Assembly (NCBI RefSeq): GCF_003597395.2
Contig: NC_133790.1
Span: forward strand, 23,667,646-23,731,645
Direction of reading: 5' to 3'
DNA from: Chelonoidis abingdonii
Lineage: Eukaryota; Chordata; Testudines; Testudinidae
Length of the DNA stretch: 64,000 nt
The notes below the pieces were generated by a model. It worked only from the letters and a program-made list of their open reading frames with translations, ran no database searches and was not told the DNA's origin. The translations under genes were made by a program, and so were the position numbers. Of the stretch, positions 36,547-62,869 are shown one piece after another (position 1 is the stretch's first letter; each line of letters opens with the position of its first letter).

Positions 36547-36779
36547 AAGGGTATGTTTACGTAGCCCGTGGCAGTGAGCCTCCCAGCCTGGATTAAGAGA
36601 CTTGTACTAACAGGACTCATGCTAGAGCTCTACAATGCTGAGCCTGAGTTCCAGCCTCAACAGCAACATCAAAGAGCTGTCTACACAGCTATTTTTGGAC
36701 CGCTAGCATGAGCCCTGCAAGTCCAAAGTCTGTCAGCCTGGGTTGGGAGCTCACTGCCACGGGCTGCGTGGTCATGTCC
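36547..36779. mobile_element. MITE with about 30-bp terminal inverted repeats
   Basis: The left end 'gtagcccgtggcagtgagc' and the right end 'gctcactgccacgggctgc' are exact inverses over most of their length. The outermost bases are agggtatg and catgtcct. It is internally palindromic and non-coding. Confidence 0.85.
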
Positions 36780-39260
36780 TGTGAGGCTTTATACACCCCT
36801 GATTGTCAAGTACTTGGAGGTCCTCAGGTGGAAAATGCTACAGAAGTGAAGAGTATTATCGTTATGTATCTTTTCCTTCCAAAGGGAAACTGTGAAATTA
36901 GTAAGAAAAGATCTCAGTGTACACTGTGCCTGGCAGATTGCATAATTGCTTAATCCTGTTCCTTCCAGCAAGGATTGCCCAACACAAAATCATAATGGCT
37001 GTGGGTTAGCTGAGGCCCTACAATCGTTAAAAAGAAAAGGACTAGTACTTTCAATGGTTTTAGAAAGCCTGACTGTCCCCATATTTCCCCTAGGAGCCAC
37101 GGGAAGGGGTTATTTCCTGAAAGCTTTCTGGGACTTGCATGGAATGAAGTGCCATCTAAACAGAGATTAAAGGGGGAGTCCAAAGGTCTTGATTCTCTGC
37201 ATCAATGTTAAAATATCCTAACAGTTGGGTTGGGATGAAATTCTAAAGGAGCTGAATACAGCTTGCCCTCCTCATGTGTGCATCTGCCAGCTGGTAACTC
37301 GACCCGCCCTTTGGCAGCTTGGTTCCTGACAAATTGGGAGGATGAGCTGTTAACGTGAATGAAAACAGCTCCAAGTGCCTGTCCGTTGGCAGGCAACCCT
37401 TGTATCCCTTTCCTTTAGTATTTTGGCTACCCCTCCTCAGGCTGTCTGGATTTCACAGTCAGGTCTCTACAGCCGGGTGAGTGTTCTTCCTTTGCTGTAT
37501 CAGTGCTTAGTGCTTCCCCACATTTCTATTCAGCTCTCTCCAACTTACTTTCCTTGGTTAGTAAATCCCTTTGGAGACCCTTACCAAAGAACTGGTCGTT
37601 AGCTGACGTGTTTCAATGCTTAATGGGAAAACAAAACAAATTTGATCTCTAACTCTGCTCCCAACTTGCACACATTAGAGTCAGACTGACGGGGTTTTAG
37701 AAATAAGGACTGTAAAAAGCTGTATAAAATCACAGATTACTCACAGAAGCGGGAGCAAATTCAGTCCTGCTGCAGAGGGCAAGGGGGCTCCCCTTGCAGC
37801 AGAGCATGAATAAGACAAATAAATATGCTTTTAAAAACACTGAAAAACTGGGGCCTCCCTCATTTCACTGCTGCAACCTGAGCTCAGGAGTCTGTGTCCT
37901 CGATGCAGCTAGTGAGACCGGAATGAAATCTGTAGCTTCCTTGACTCCACAGCTGTCAGCAGGAACACAACTGTAAGATCCTCTGCTCCACAGATCCAGG
38001 TCTCTGTCACCTGCACGACCAAAGAAGACTCCCCATTCGCTATAGCTGGGGCAAAGATTAGAGCTTTGGTAGGCTGCACTCACCAGCAGGCGACATGGGG
38101 CCTCACCCAAAGCTCACTGAGCTTTGTGGAAAGACTCATTGACTTCAGTGGACTTTAGCTCAGGCCCATGATGAGCAGGTCCGACATTGGCATACATACC
38201 GTTCACTCTGACTGACCATATTATGGCATAATTATGGCCTAACACAGTGTGAAGGGAACTGCTCCCTGCCCTGTTTAGGTCTTAGGGGGTATTGGCTCCT
38301 GCAGGGCAAACACAGCTTTTTTCACCTTGATAAAATGCCTTTAGCTTCACATTTGGGGCTAAACTTGGTGGTGAGGTAAGCAGTGGCTTAAGTTACGTTT
38401 TAGCAAGTCAGTGTGAGTTTCAGTTACATACTGAAGGAGTGGAAGGGGTTGTGCACACAGGGAAGGAAACTAACAGGAGAGGGTAGGAGGAATAGCAGAG
38501 AAGGGGCCTTCTTTATCTTATACCTTCTGTTAGGCCTTGTCGGCATTGGGAATAGCCCCAATTCAGTAGTCAAAGTAGTTCAACTAGCACTGGCTCCAAA
38601 GCATAGACAAGGACAGGCCAAGTTTGCACCGACTGAGATAATCAAGTCTTACCCTTGCACAATTAGTTCAACTGATGAAAATGTTAATCATGCAAATATA
38701 GAAACAAAACTCAAAATCTCATTTGGCCTGATCCTCAGCTGGTATAACTTGGAGTAAGCTCCACTGATTTCCAGATGAGGATTGGATTTATACTGAATGA
38801 GATTTTCAATCTTCTCTAGAGTTGCCCTAGTGAATTGAGAAAGTAAATCCATCTAGTTTTGAAAGTATCCAATTTAAACCAAACATGAATCTGTTTCCTC
38901 TGAGGCTGGTGCTGCTAAGTCTGTATTCTGCTAATGATTTGGCATCTAAACACCTTGTGCATTGGTTTTATTTTGAAACAACATTTCCGAGCAAAATTTA
39001 AAGGTGAATCTAAACGTATCTCATTTGACATGTACTAGCTGTAAAATCTATTAATGCAGCTAAAGCGACCCCAGGACCAGGCTAATGACTGGGCAGATGG
39101 AGCACTGGTTTAGAAACTCCAAACTGTGGGGTGCTTTAGCCTCTCAGTGTCCTACCGAACATCATGTCTAGGAACTCTATACTCCCTTAACCAGGCTGTG
39201 CCTCCTCCTATCTGTCAGATGTCATTTCCCAGCTTAAAATGGATGTTTCCTACACATCCT
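36780..39260. other. Unassigned stretch between PRKAB1 and TMEM233 exons
   Basis: No gene or named repeat. The missing terminal exon of TMEM233 should lie somewhere between 24.5 and 44.5 kb, but I could not identify it. Confidence 0.45.
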
Positions 39261-40015
39261 TGTGATGGGGTGTCCATCCTGCACATGGCCTGAACAGCTA
39301 AAATAGGCCCATTAATCTACAGACTGCACCTAGAGGGGAGCTAGTGACTGGTAAAGCTGAATGGCTGATAAAGCCCAGCTGGGGGAGGAGCTGGGACAGG
39401 CTTATAAAGAAAGGAAGCTGGTGGTAGGAGGAGATCTGCAGGGAGGAGCTGTGCCGTCACTCCCTAGAGGGGAGGGGAACTAGGTGGAGAGTGAGTCCTG
39501 GACTACAGACTCTGACAAGTAGCTGAGAGGGGGAAGTAGCCATGGGGAGCAGAGGGGGCCCCAGTGGTAACCCAGAGATTGGGCCAGATTATAGGGCAGA
39601 AAGGTAGGAAAGAGCCCAGGGAAACAGCAACAAGATTGGACCTTGAGCATAGTGGTGGCTGAGTGTAGGGTCCCTGGCTGCAGTCCAGAGTGGTGGGTGG
39701 GCCCAGGTTCCCTTATTGCCTGGCCCAGTTGGGCCAGGGGCCTTTGATACCTCAGAATGGGAGGACTATGTGACCTGGCTGGAGGACTGAATGATGAAGA
39801 GGGCATAACCCGAGTCCAGAGAGAGAGACTGCGAGGCAAGCAACCGAAGGAGGGGGCCTCAGACCAGTTGAGAGCTAGTCCCCAGACAAGCCACAAAAGG
39901 AGGCACCCCAGCAGTGAGTAGTGAGCCCCATTGTAGCCCCCTAGAGAGAAAGTGCTATCCGTACAGTCAGGAGAACAACTGCTCTGAGCGTCACCCGTAC
40001 AAGCCCAGAACTTGG
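39261..40015 (+). mobile_element. LTR-like retroelement remnant
   Basis: It begins tgtgatggggtgtccatc, the same start as the inverted remnant ending at 63242. A TATA-like 'gcttataaagaaagg' follows at about 39400, then purine-rich GC sequence. The right end and class (gypsy-type or endogenous retrovirus) are not resolved, and I see no gag or pol frame. Confidence 0.45.
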
Positions 40016-41059
40016 CTCAGTATCTGCCTCCTGGTAAATCTTGACCATGAAAACAGACTCTAGACATTTCCCAACATATTGGGCCAAACTCCCAGCTGCT
40101 CTAACCCTCCGATTGGTTCCTCAGGACTCACCAGGGGGATTGAATAAAACTATTCAGGCTATGCAGAGAAGGGCAGGATTCCTCCGAGGGTAGGAGCTCA
40201 CTGAAATATAAAGAGCTCTCCTCCCTTCTGAATCCATCAGTCCCCTGCCCTGATCTATTTTAAGTCTGCCACAGAACAATCTTTGGCAGTTCCTGTGATA
40301 CACAAGCTGCTAGTGGACCTCGCCACATGCTCTAGTTCTTCCCAGCTGTGTCTGATCTTTGAGTTCATCTGCAGGAGTGACAAGGCCCTTCTAGGGCCTA
40401 GTGTCAGCCTGATTCTGCAGGCACGTTGCCTTAGCAGGCCCTCAATCTGTCACAGAGAATGACAAACCTTAGCAGTGGTCACTCCAAATCCATTCCTGTT
40501 CACGCCACAGTTCAGAGATGCCAGACTTGGCTAGAAAATTCCAGGGATATCCCAAGAACACCTACCGAATCCTGTTTCCCTGTTGAAGTTAAGGCGGACC
40601 CTGCAGTTAATAGAAAGTACAATTCTTGCCACTGTTTTGCGTCAGGGTGGAATATCCCTCACTTCCCCCTCTGCCACTGCTACCATCACTACCCTCAACA
40701 GCCCAGCCTTGCATTACTAGGAGTTTCCAGCCAGCTGAGGATGGCTTGGTGGGGGTACCGCTGGAGCCTTCCTACAACTCTGATCCAACCACTGCCTGAG
40801 GGCTTGCTCCCTCTCCTGAGGGACTAAGCACATGTTTATCTTTAGGGATGGAGGGGCCGAAAGAGGAGAAGCTGGAACAAACTGATAACAGTGGCTGGGA
40901 TTATGAAAGGCACCTAACGGAATCAGGTGTAATTCAAAAGGAGTTAGGGTCCTTTGAAAATCTCTGTCATAAAGTGCAAGTCACCAGATGGTCTTAATCC
41001 AAAGCATTCTGAGGCTGAGCTGCTACCCAAAACAGGGACTCATTAAATCAGCAACTGGA

Positions 41060-42170
41060 CCAGAGAGTAACAAACATTGTATGTGTCCTAACGAAAATGC
41101 TAGGTGTGATCCTGGGCATTACAGGTCAGTTAAGCCATTACGTCAATAAGAAGTAAATTGGATGAAGCAATAATGAAAGAATTATAAAACACTGAGCCAA
41201 ACATACAATCAGCCTGGCTTCCGTAAAGAAAAATCATGCCTCTTTAATCTGTTCAAATTCTTTGAAGGAATCAGCCCACTAGTAGATAAGGAGAAGAGGC
41301 AGGTATAATGTAATCAAAGCTTTATGAATGCCCAGGTGAAGTCGTCTGCAATCTCTTCAAGAAACCAAGTAGTCTTGAGAGGAGAGGTAAAATTCTGCCA
41401 TGGGTTGGAAATTGGCTGCAAACAATAAAAAAAGAGGAGGAATATTCCAGGAGGTTAATAGTGGGGCGGCCCAAGGATCCATAATGAGACTTGTTATTAA
41501 ATATCTTTATTAGTTATCTGGAAAGGAGATGAACCATAAGGGGGCAAAATTTACCAGTGACCAAAATCATTTAGGCTAGTCAAGTCTTGACAAGACTGAG
41601 GAACTTAAGAGGGAGCTAGTAATGACCAATGATGGGATAACATGACAGCAGGTGGAATTCAATGTTGATAAACACAAGTTAATGCTACTTCTACATGCTA
41701 CTGGCCCAGCTTTTTAGATTAACTATATCCTGTCAGAAAGAACAGTACACGTCATAGTACACAGCTCTGTGAATATATCTACTACACATACAGCAGCAGT
41801 CGTCAAACAAAGCAAACACCAGGCTACTTTGCACCAATGTCAAGGGGCCTTAAAGTCAGTATAAAAGCAGTTTTCCCACACAGGTCCTTTTCCACTACCA
41901 GTGTAAAGTGGCCCTGGTGTAAATGATAATCAGGCCCCAGGTGTTTGGATGAATTAAGAGTGAGACAGATAATATGGAGATTATAGTAATGTCATTATTT
42001 ATATCAGTGTTACACTCTCCACTGAAACACTGTGGGCACCCTCATCTCGAAAAGCATTTAGTGTTAAATAGAAATGGTCCAAGCAAAGGCAACTACAATT
42101 AGTAGACACATGGGAAGACTTCTACTGAAGAGAGATTAGAGGTTTTCACACTAGAAAATGAAGACTGGGA
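41060..42170 (+). mobile_element. Old CR1/L3-type LINE remnant, sense
   Basis: The plus strand near 41213 reads QPGFRKEKSCLFNLFKFFE, the RT block usually written QxGFRxGxS...L, then degraded RT sequence. Near 42030-42180 it reads like the L3/CR1 3' coding end ('ctactgaagagagattagag'). Stops and frameshifts run throughout. It ends head-on against the younger CR1 at 42178. Confidence 0.65.
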
Positions 42171-42177
42171 AGTGAAG

Positions 42178-43090
42178 AACATAAGAATGGCCATATCGGG
42201 TCAGACCAAAGGTCCATCTAGTCCAGTATCCTGTCTTCCGACAGTGGCCAGTGCCAGATGCCCCAGAGGGAATGAACAGAACAGGTAATGATCAAGTGAT
42301 CCATCCCATTGCCCATTCCCAGTTGCTGACAAACAGAGGCTAGGGACACCATCCCTGCCCATCCTTGCTAATAGCCATTGATGGACCTATCCTCCATGAA
42401 CTTATCTAGTTCTTTTTTGAATCCTGTTATAGTCATGTCCTTCACAACGTCCTCTGACAAGGAGTCCTACAAGTTGACTGTGTGTTGTGTGAAAAAATAT
42501 TTCCTTTTGTTTGTTTTAAACCTGCTGCCTATTAATTTCATTTGGTGGCCCCAAGTGCTTGTGTTATGAGAAGGAGTAAATAACACTTCCTTATTTACTT
42601 TCTCCACACCAGTCATGATTTCATAGACCTCTATTATATCTCCTCTTGGTCGTCTCTTTTCCAAGCTGAAAAGTCCCAGTCTTATTAATCTCTCCTCATA
42701 TGACAGATGTTCCATACCCCTAATATTTTTTGTTGCCCTTTTCTGAACCTCTTCCAAGTCCAATATATCTTTTTTGAGATAGGAAGACCACATCTGCACA
42801 CAGTTTTAAGAGATCCTTTTGTAGCTCTTCGCAGTCTGCCTGGGACTTAATTATCTTGAGTAGTTTTGTATCATCTGCAAATTTTGCCACCTCACAGTTT
42901 ACCCCCTTTTCCAGATCTGTTATGAATATGTTGAATAGGACTGGGCCCAGTACAGACTCCTGAGGGACACCACCATTTACCTCTCTCCATTCTGAAAACT
43001 GACCATTTATTCCTACCCTTTGTTTGCTATCTTTCAACCAGTTACCAATCCATGAGAGGACGTCCTCTTCCCTCTTATTCCATGACTGCT
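42178..43090 (-). mobile_element. Younger CR1 LINE 3' segment, antisense, internally deleted
   Basis: On the minus strand, 43090 to about 42830 encodes RT palm sequence with GVPQESVLGPVLFNIFI and the catalytic FADDTKL motif. It then jumps directly to a distal segment with [23 protein letters not shown] and [14 protein letters not shown]. About 150 residues that normally lie between them are absent, and the frame changes at the join. The 3' UTR runs to 42178 ('aagaacataagaatggccat' in antisense). It is a pseudogene with no intact frame. Confidence 0.85.
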
Positions 43091-44164
43091 TATGAAGAAA
43101 AAGTGGCATATCAGGCAGATATCAGAAAAGGTCAGTTGGGTGCGCCTGTTTGCACATTCTCATTATACAAGAAGGAGGAGAGCTGCTGCCCCAGTCAAAA
43201 GATTCCTCAGTGATGAGAGAGAGAAGAAGGAAAAGAAATGGAGAGGCTGTGCAGTTAGAGAGATGGGGGAACCCAGTGAATCCTACCGCCTGAGTCTGTG
43301 ATCCTATCAGGTTTCAAACAAAGCAAGGCAAGATTGGGCAACTATTTGTACAGGAGACCTCTAAGGTAACTCTTGGCTTTGAATCAGTACAGGAATCAAT
43401 ATCTCGGTATGCTGCTAAAGGGCACTGAGCTACTGGTGGTTCTCTCCTTCCAGTGAGCTAGACAGCTAAGTCCCTGACCTCACGTCACTTTTCATAAACA
43501 TAGGTGTGCTGTCTCCAGCCTCCTATGTAATTACAGTCCATTTCCTTAACATCTCCCTGCAGTCATTGTTCTGTCTGAAGTGGTTGTGCACTGTTAAATG
43601 GCCACTGCATTCCACTCCCCAGAGATGGCTGCATTTCAGTGGTGGCTGAGGTGCTCTGTCTTCACAGGTTGTACATTTGCTTGTAAAGCATTTTAGATGC
43701 TTTAGGGAAGAAAGGGGTTCTGTAGAGGTGATAATAAATGGATTTAACTGTGTGGAATGCACACTGCTAAAGAGAAAAGAACATATTATTGCTCAGCATG
43801 AAGAGAATATATTGTTGTCCTAATTATATCTGTCCTGTTTTCATTATAAACGTGTCCTCTGCCTGGATAAGTCACTTTAAGAGACAAAAAGGGAATTGTT
43901 TCTTCTCCAGGGTTACAAAAGGATAAAAGCTGATCATCTGTACATAGGAGTGTGTGTGGACAACTTTCACGAATAGCAAAACAATGTGAAACAGGTGGTT
44001 GCTTTTTGGCATGATTATTGCTAGTTAATACCAAAAAATGAATCAGTAATCACATCTCTTCTCCTGTTTGGCAGCGTTACAATAGACCCAGTGTCTCTTT
44101 TCTGATCCTGAGATTTGGTATTTACACACACTAGAATTTTGAATCTGAGGAGCTCCATGCACTT

Positions 44165-44310
44165 CATTTTACAGGTAGAGAAACTGAGGCATGGAGCAAT
44201 AAGTCACTTTTCCAAGGTACACAGTGAGTGAGTTCCAAAAGTTGGAGGAGAGCCCAGTATGCCTATCACGCAGTCCTCTGCTCTAACCACCAGACACCAC
44301 CACCTCCTTT
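44165..44310 (-). mobile_element. MIR-type SINE, antisense
   Basis: 'ttacaggtagagaaactgag', 'agtcacttttccaaggtaca' and 'ctctgctctaaccaccagac' are the reverse MIR core and tRNA-like head. It lies just downstream of TMEM233 exon 2. Confidence 0.7.
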
Positions 44311-44443
44311 ACTTCTAAATAAGAAATAATGCAAAAATTGGTCTTTTAGTTAATGAGAGTGAACCCTTGAATTATAACATGAATATTGTGAATAGTGTCA
44401 GTCTGTCATAGTTGTCAATCTCTTATAATGAAGCTCCTGTTCA

Positions 44444-57693
<13,250 letters not shown>

Positions 57694-58400
57694 GGGCAGC
57701 AGCCGGCGCTGGAGGCAGGGGCGGGAAGAGCTCCACAGAAGGCTCCGCTCTCTGAGCTGGGCGCTCCGCGGGACGCTCTGAAATCCCAGCGCAAGGCTCA
57801 AGGGAGCCGTGACCTCACCCCGCATCTCTCCTCCCCCGCCCCCGGCTGCGGGGAAGGGAGCCAGGACAGCCAGCCCGAGAGACACGCGGCGCGGCGCCTC
57901 CTGAGCCGGAGCCTGGTACTACGCGCCGCGGAGCGGGGCACGGGCTGCTCCGCCGTGTGACCCGCGGGCAAGCGGCCGTGGTGGGAGCCGCCGCGAACCC
58001 GGTCTCGCTCGCCCTGGGGCAAAGCGGAGTAAACACAGGGGCCGCGCAGGACAACGTCGGGAGGGGGCGAACTTGTGGGGCAGGGCGGAAAATGGGGGAG
58101 GCGCGCGGGGCCCCCTGCGCGGGGCTGTGGCGACAAAGCCACCATCGTAGCCCGGGGCTGAGCCAGCCCAGGGTTTCCGTGCCAGACAAGCTGAACGCGA
58201 GTCACGGAGCCACCCCATGAAACACTGTCTGGGGCGGCGCATTTCCTCCCCTCCCCTGCCCGTGTCAGCCGCTTCAAGGAAGCCAAAAATATCAAACGTA
58301 GCGAGCGGGGAGCAGCCGGGCAAAGCCTGGAAACCCCTCCGCGCCCTGCAGCCCCTTTGCACCTGGTTTGTCTCCCACGTGGCGAGGAGCCGAAAAGAAA

Positions 58401-59984
58401 CACGCACTTTGTTAGCAACCGAGGCAGGGCCGGGCTGGGGCAGAGCCAGGGGCTGTCTGGCCAGCACCAGCTGCTGCAGGGAAAGGTGTAAGAGCCGCCC
58501 CTGGGGGTGGGAGAATCTGCCCCACACACCAACGTGTAGGCTGAGCTCTAACCTGAGAGGTTGGCTTCTTAAACCACCACTTTATCCCCATCAATTGTAA
58601 CAATTTTGGATATTCTTGTTATCCCTATAAACGTCCAATCCCTTTGTGAATCTTTGCCTCTATGCCTTCGGGTGGCCCCAAGTCCCACAATCGAATGCCT
58701 TGTGTGGGAAAAGTATTTCCTTTTATCCCCTGTGAAGGAAATTGAATGTCCCAGAGGAGCCAAAATAGTAACACAAACCCCTTGAATGTACCAGGACCCC
58801 AATATTTGGGTTGGTCTCCGCAAACGGACTATTCCTGCTGATTGCTGTAGCCACCTCTGCACATGGGATCCATAATATTTCGCTTTTGGGGCGGAATATT
58901 TTATTACTTTCAGAAAGGTCATCTATTTTTAATGAATGAAGGTCTGTTTCAAACACGCTCATAAAGCCATAATGGTTTTCAGGCTGATGAGAAGAGACAT
59001 GATGAATTTCATCCACGCTTCACTCCAAAGCCAGGCCCCAGCACTGCAATGTGGCATTGATAGAGCCTCTACCGCTACAGCACAGTATTCGCCCCCTACT
59101 ATCCAAACCGCTGCGTTCTCCAAATCCCCTCCCTCGTCCCCCATGTGTCTCATGCTGGGGCACAAGGAAGGGCTTTGGAGCGTAGAGCAGATACCCCCAG
59201 CCAGGAGGGTGACGAGGATGAGAATGGGAGGGAGCCCTCTGCAGTCACATTGTCACAGGAGTGAGTGAGCAGAGCAGAGACTCCCAGCCAGGAGTGCGAG
59301 GAGGGGCTATGGGTCACTGGGGAGGGCATCCTGCTGCTGAATGGTTTCTGCCCTCTCAATTATCTGAACTCCTGCTTATCCAAAGAGAATCCACATCCTG
59401 CCTGCTATCTGGGTAATCAGGAGTATACTGTATCAGAGCACCCCAGATCTTGTATTGTGCTTTACCTCACAATGGCCAGGCGAGGCAGGGAAGCATTATT
59501 TCCATTTTATAGATGGGGAATGGAGGCACAGACTCTCTCACAAGACACCTGGGGCTGGGCAGAGCAGAGACGTGAATCCAGGGGTCCCAAGTTCCAGGCT
59601 ATTGACACAGTCACCGGACAATCCTTCCTCTCTCAGGCTCCTGGGACCACATGGAGCCCCCACAAAGTCAATGGGCCTCCCCAGTCAGGTGCAGAAACGA
59701 GGCCCGAGGTTAGTGCTTAATTTGCTCATTAAAATGACAGGAAATAGTGCTAGAGATGTGATTAGAGCTTTATAAACCACATGTATTTGGTCAGTCCTCG
59801 CTAGCCTTCAGCGCAAGCCCCTAGTGCACTGTACCCTGCCAACCAACAAAGGAGACAAAAAAAGAAGAGGAGTGCACTCGTTTTTGCTTCTCTCGGAGGT
59901 ATGAAGATGACATGACAGGTATTTTATCTACCTATTTTTGGTTTGAAAAATCCAGTCTTACCTGATTTTTCGTAGAAGCTTCTC
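58401..59984. other. Upstream region of TMEM233
   Basis: No gene identified. 58565-58990 has LINE-like phrases ('gaaaagtatttccttttat', 'gggtggccccaagtccc') and may be a very degraded CR1/L3 relative, but the order of motifs does not fit well. An antisense MIR lies at about 59485-59610. Confidence 0.4.
59485..59610 (-). mobile_element. MIR-type SINE, antisense
   Basis: 'tccattttatagatggggaa', 'ggcacagactctc' and 'gtgaatccaggggtcccaag' match the reversed MIR core. Confidence 0.6.
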
Positions 59985-60310
59985 ATTGGCAATCTCTCGA
60001 GGTTGAGAAGGATGTTTCACAGGTTTTATTTTTCATGGGTCCTTTGGTGACTGAGGAGTCCGATCCTTGAGCCACAGGCTCATTGGCAGACATTGCAGGT
60101 GGTGCTGGAAGACAGGGTTGGGCCACGATTGCTGCATGACCATTGTCTTTTCTTTCTTTTCTGGCTTTTTTCTGCAACCAGGGCAAGGTGATTTTCCTCA
60201 AAAGTCTTTGCCAGTTATCCCTATCCTGGGCTGCTGTCTCCCAGTGTGGTGTCGATGCCACATCTCCTGATGTTTATCCTGAGGGTGTCTTTAAAAGTGT
60301 TTCTTTTGGC
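59985..60310 (-). pseudogene. Non-LTR retrotransposon C-terminal remnant with C2H2 finger
   Basis: On the minus strand three frames together give KRNTFKDTLRINIRRCGID, then HWETAAQDRDNWQRLL, and finally TCNVCQ-ACGSRIGLLSHQRTH (with a stop at the dash). The order 'KDTLK...CxID...WExxAQDRxxWRxL...C2H2 finger (CxxC...GSRIGLxSHxRTH)' is the C-terminus of a family of LINE ORF2 proteins. At least two frameshifts and several stops are present. It is not a host gene. Confidence 0.65.
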
Positions 60311-60960
60311 CTCCTTATTTCCTTTCTCCTTTGGTGAGTTGGGGGTACAGCAGTTGTTTTAGTAAGCATACATCAGACATGCACACACAGTGCCTGCTCC
60401 ACCTCAGCTGGTGCTGGCTAATCAGGGCCCCGACTACATAGGAGGCTCTATAGACAACTGGAGAGCTTTCAGATTGAGAACATAAGAAATGTACCAAATG
60501 AAACCTGATTCTATCTATCTGTCTTTGGATTTTCTATAGTACACAACACTGGGTTATCTTAGGCCCTGATCCTGCAAGTTGTTCCATCTGAGGGGACCTC
60601 CTTAGTCCATGCAGAACAATTTGTAGGATCAAGAGTTCCAAGAGGTCTCACATGTCAGAAATTGCAACTCTTGGACCAGAGAATGAGGAAAGAGAGGGTA
60701 GCCATCATCCATCAGAGTTAGCTACCTTTGGTCCAGGAAGATAAGGAAATTTGATTTCCTTCTGAAGCTTCTCAAAACATTTATGGTAATAACGGTTTGC
60801 ACCTTTTCTTTAGTAGATCTCAAAGCAGTTTAAAGTTTGTTACTATCTCCATTTAAAATGACTGGGAAATGGAGGCACAGAGAGACAAAAAGCCAAAGTT
60901 TTCAACTAGGGCTTTGATTTTGGGTGCCTGGGTTTTTGCATATACAACCTCAGACACTTC

Positions 60961-61101
60961 GGGCCAGATTTTTAAAAGTATTTAAGAGCCTAAAGGTACA
61001 GATAGGCACCCGATGGGTTTTTCAGAAGTGACTAGGCACTCACTAGGTGTCTATCTGGATCTTAAGCCACCTAAATACCTTTAAAAATCTGTCCTTTGGG
61101 C
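60961..61101. repeat. Palindromic interspersed repeat ('gggccagattttta' ends)
   Basis: Starts gggccagatttttaaaagta and ends aatacctttaaaaatctg ... gggcc, inverse ends. The middle reads 'gataggcacccgatgggttt' and 'aggtgtctatctgga', also inverse. Non-coding. Confidence 0.7.
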
Positions 61102-61740
61102 CAGATTTGAGCATCTGCAGCTCCCATTTACCTCAGTTGGAGTCTGGAAATCAGGTTGTAAAGCTCACGGGCAGACCACCCCCACTTGCTAGGATGCAAA
61201 GTTGCAGGCGTTCTTCCACCGTAACACCCCTACTATTCTGGGTCTACAGCAGATCACAGCTTATGTGGCCCTAGCCTTCAGCCAGGTCAGCTTTCAAGTT
61301 CAGTCCCTTTTGTGGTAACAGAAAAGTCCCAACAGATGAACTCCCTGAAATTTAATGGCCTTTATGCTCAGCCTTCATCTTCCTTCATCAGTCTTTACCT
61401 CTTTTATCCTAGGGATTTTGTTACTCCTTTTGCTGGGGGAGGGGAAGGGGACCCTACATTAGGCATTAAGGATTGCTCCTTACACTTGTTGCCTGATTTT
61501 AGAGGCATAAATATGATTGTTTATACAATAGCCTTGCCAATTAATCTGATCAGAAGATAATAAGGTTCTCGTCCCAGCATCAGGCTACACAGAGTTTTGC
61601 AAGGACCCTTGGTTTGTATGACCAAGACACTCAGGCTCAGAGCAAAAATACAGCCTTTAAGACTGTTATTGAGATAAATGGACTAGTAATCAAATGGAAA
61701 AAGTAACCAATCAGAATGACAAAGGAAATAATACTGTTAG

Positions 61741-61860
61741 AGGAATAAGTGCTGACTCCGTGGGTGCTCTGGGGCTGGAGCACCCACAGAAAAAAATTGG
61801 TGGGTGCTCAGCATCCACCGGCAGCTCCCCGTGGCCCTGCCCCACCCCCCAGCTCTAGTT
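61741..61860. repeat. Dispersed 'gctgactcc...gggtgctc' repeat, copy 2
   Basis: 'gtgctgactccgtgggtgct', 'gctggagcacccacag', an A run, then 'tgggtgctcagcatcca'. Same layout as 26690-26815. It is followed by GC-rich sequence to about 62140 with 'ggggt' and 'ggcaggg' runs, probably part of the same or a second repeat. Confidence 0.65.
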
Positions 61861-62869
61861 CACCTCCACCTCCGTCTCCTCCGCGAGTGTGCTGCCACGT
61901 CCTGCTTCTCCCTTCTAGCGCTTGTGCTGCAAAACAGCTGATTTGCGTGGCAGGGAGGGAGGGGGGAGAGAGAACGCGGTGCGCTGGGGGAAGAGGTGGG
62001 GCCAAGGCGGGGATTTGGGGAAGGGATCCAATAGGGGCAGAGTTAAGGCGAGGACTTTGAGGATGGGGTTGGAATGGGGGTGTGGTCAGGGGCAGGGATG
62101 GGGTGGAGTCGGGATGGGGTCTAGGGCAGGGAAACATGCCAGGGGGTGCATGCACCTACCAGGGCCAGAGAAAGTTGGCGCCTGTGGTTACAGGTAAATG
62201 TGGTATTGTTTACTATAAAGCTTCTTAGATTAACATATTCACACGCTTCCTTGGTAACTTGGTGGTGAGAGACAAAGGACCAGACTCGCCTCTGCCATCC
62301 CAAAGAGTCCGATGGTCCAGGTTCATCCACGCTTGAGTGGGAGATGAAGAATTTAGGAGCAGTGAGGGAGCTAGAAAGCTATAGAAAGACCCAAGAGAAA
62401 CTAATTAAAAACCTGACTAAAAACCAAACTAAACATGGGGGCTTGCGCCTCACAGAGAGCCTGAGCACTCTGTGCCCACCCTCCATGTTCAGACTTAATG
62501 TCCTCACCCTCATAATATGAGGGAACCCTTATTTTATAGGCTGGCGTGTTCATATATATTAATAACAATTAGCTCATCCTCACATCTGTTATTCCTAGCC
62601 TGAACTGGTTTGGTGGTGGTGATGTCCATGTTCTTTGTGGTGTACCTGTTAAGTTAAGTTTCTGGAGGGCAATCAGTCGGCCACTTATCTACACCAAAGG
62701 TCACAAATATAAGTAGGCTAACTTGCTTTAGCTCCTCTTACAGGATATGGCCTGTAGGTTCCCTGTGTTGCTGCCAAAATACTCTAGTACAAATCCATAA
62801 ATCTTTTATAATAAAACAAACAAGGAACCTGTAAGAAAGGGTATAATACACAAGCAAGAAGGCTAGCAC

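Noticed and set aside
42467..43109. Reverse-transcriptase-like frames as a host or viral gene
   Set aside because: They are segments of one CR1 LINE with an internal deletion and frame change.
57798..58532. Minus-strand open frames of 244 and 202 residues upstream of TMEM233
   Set aside because: CpG-island composition, no domain, and overlapping frames.
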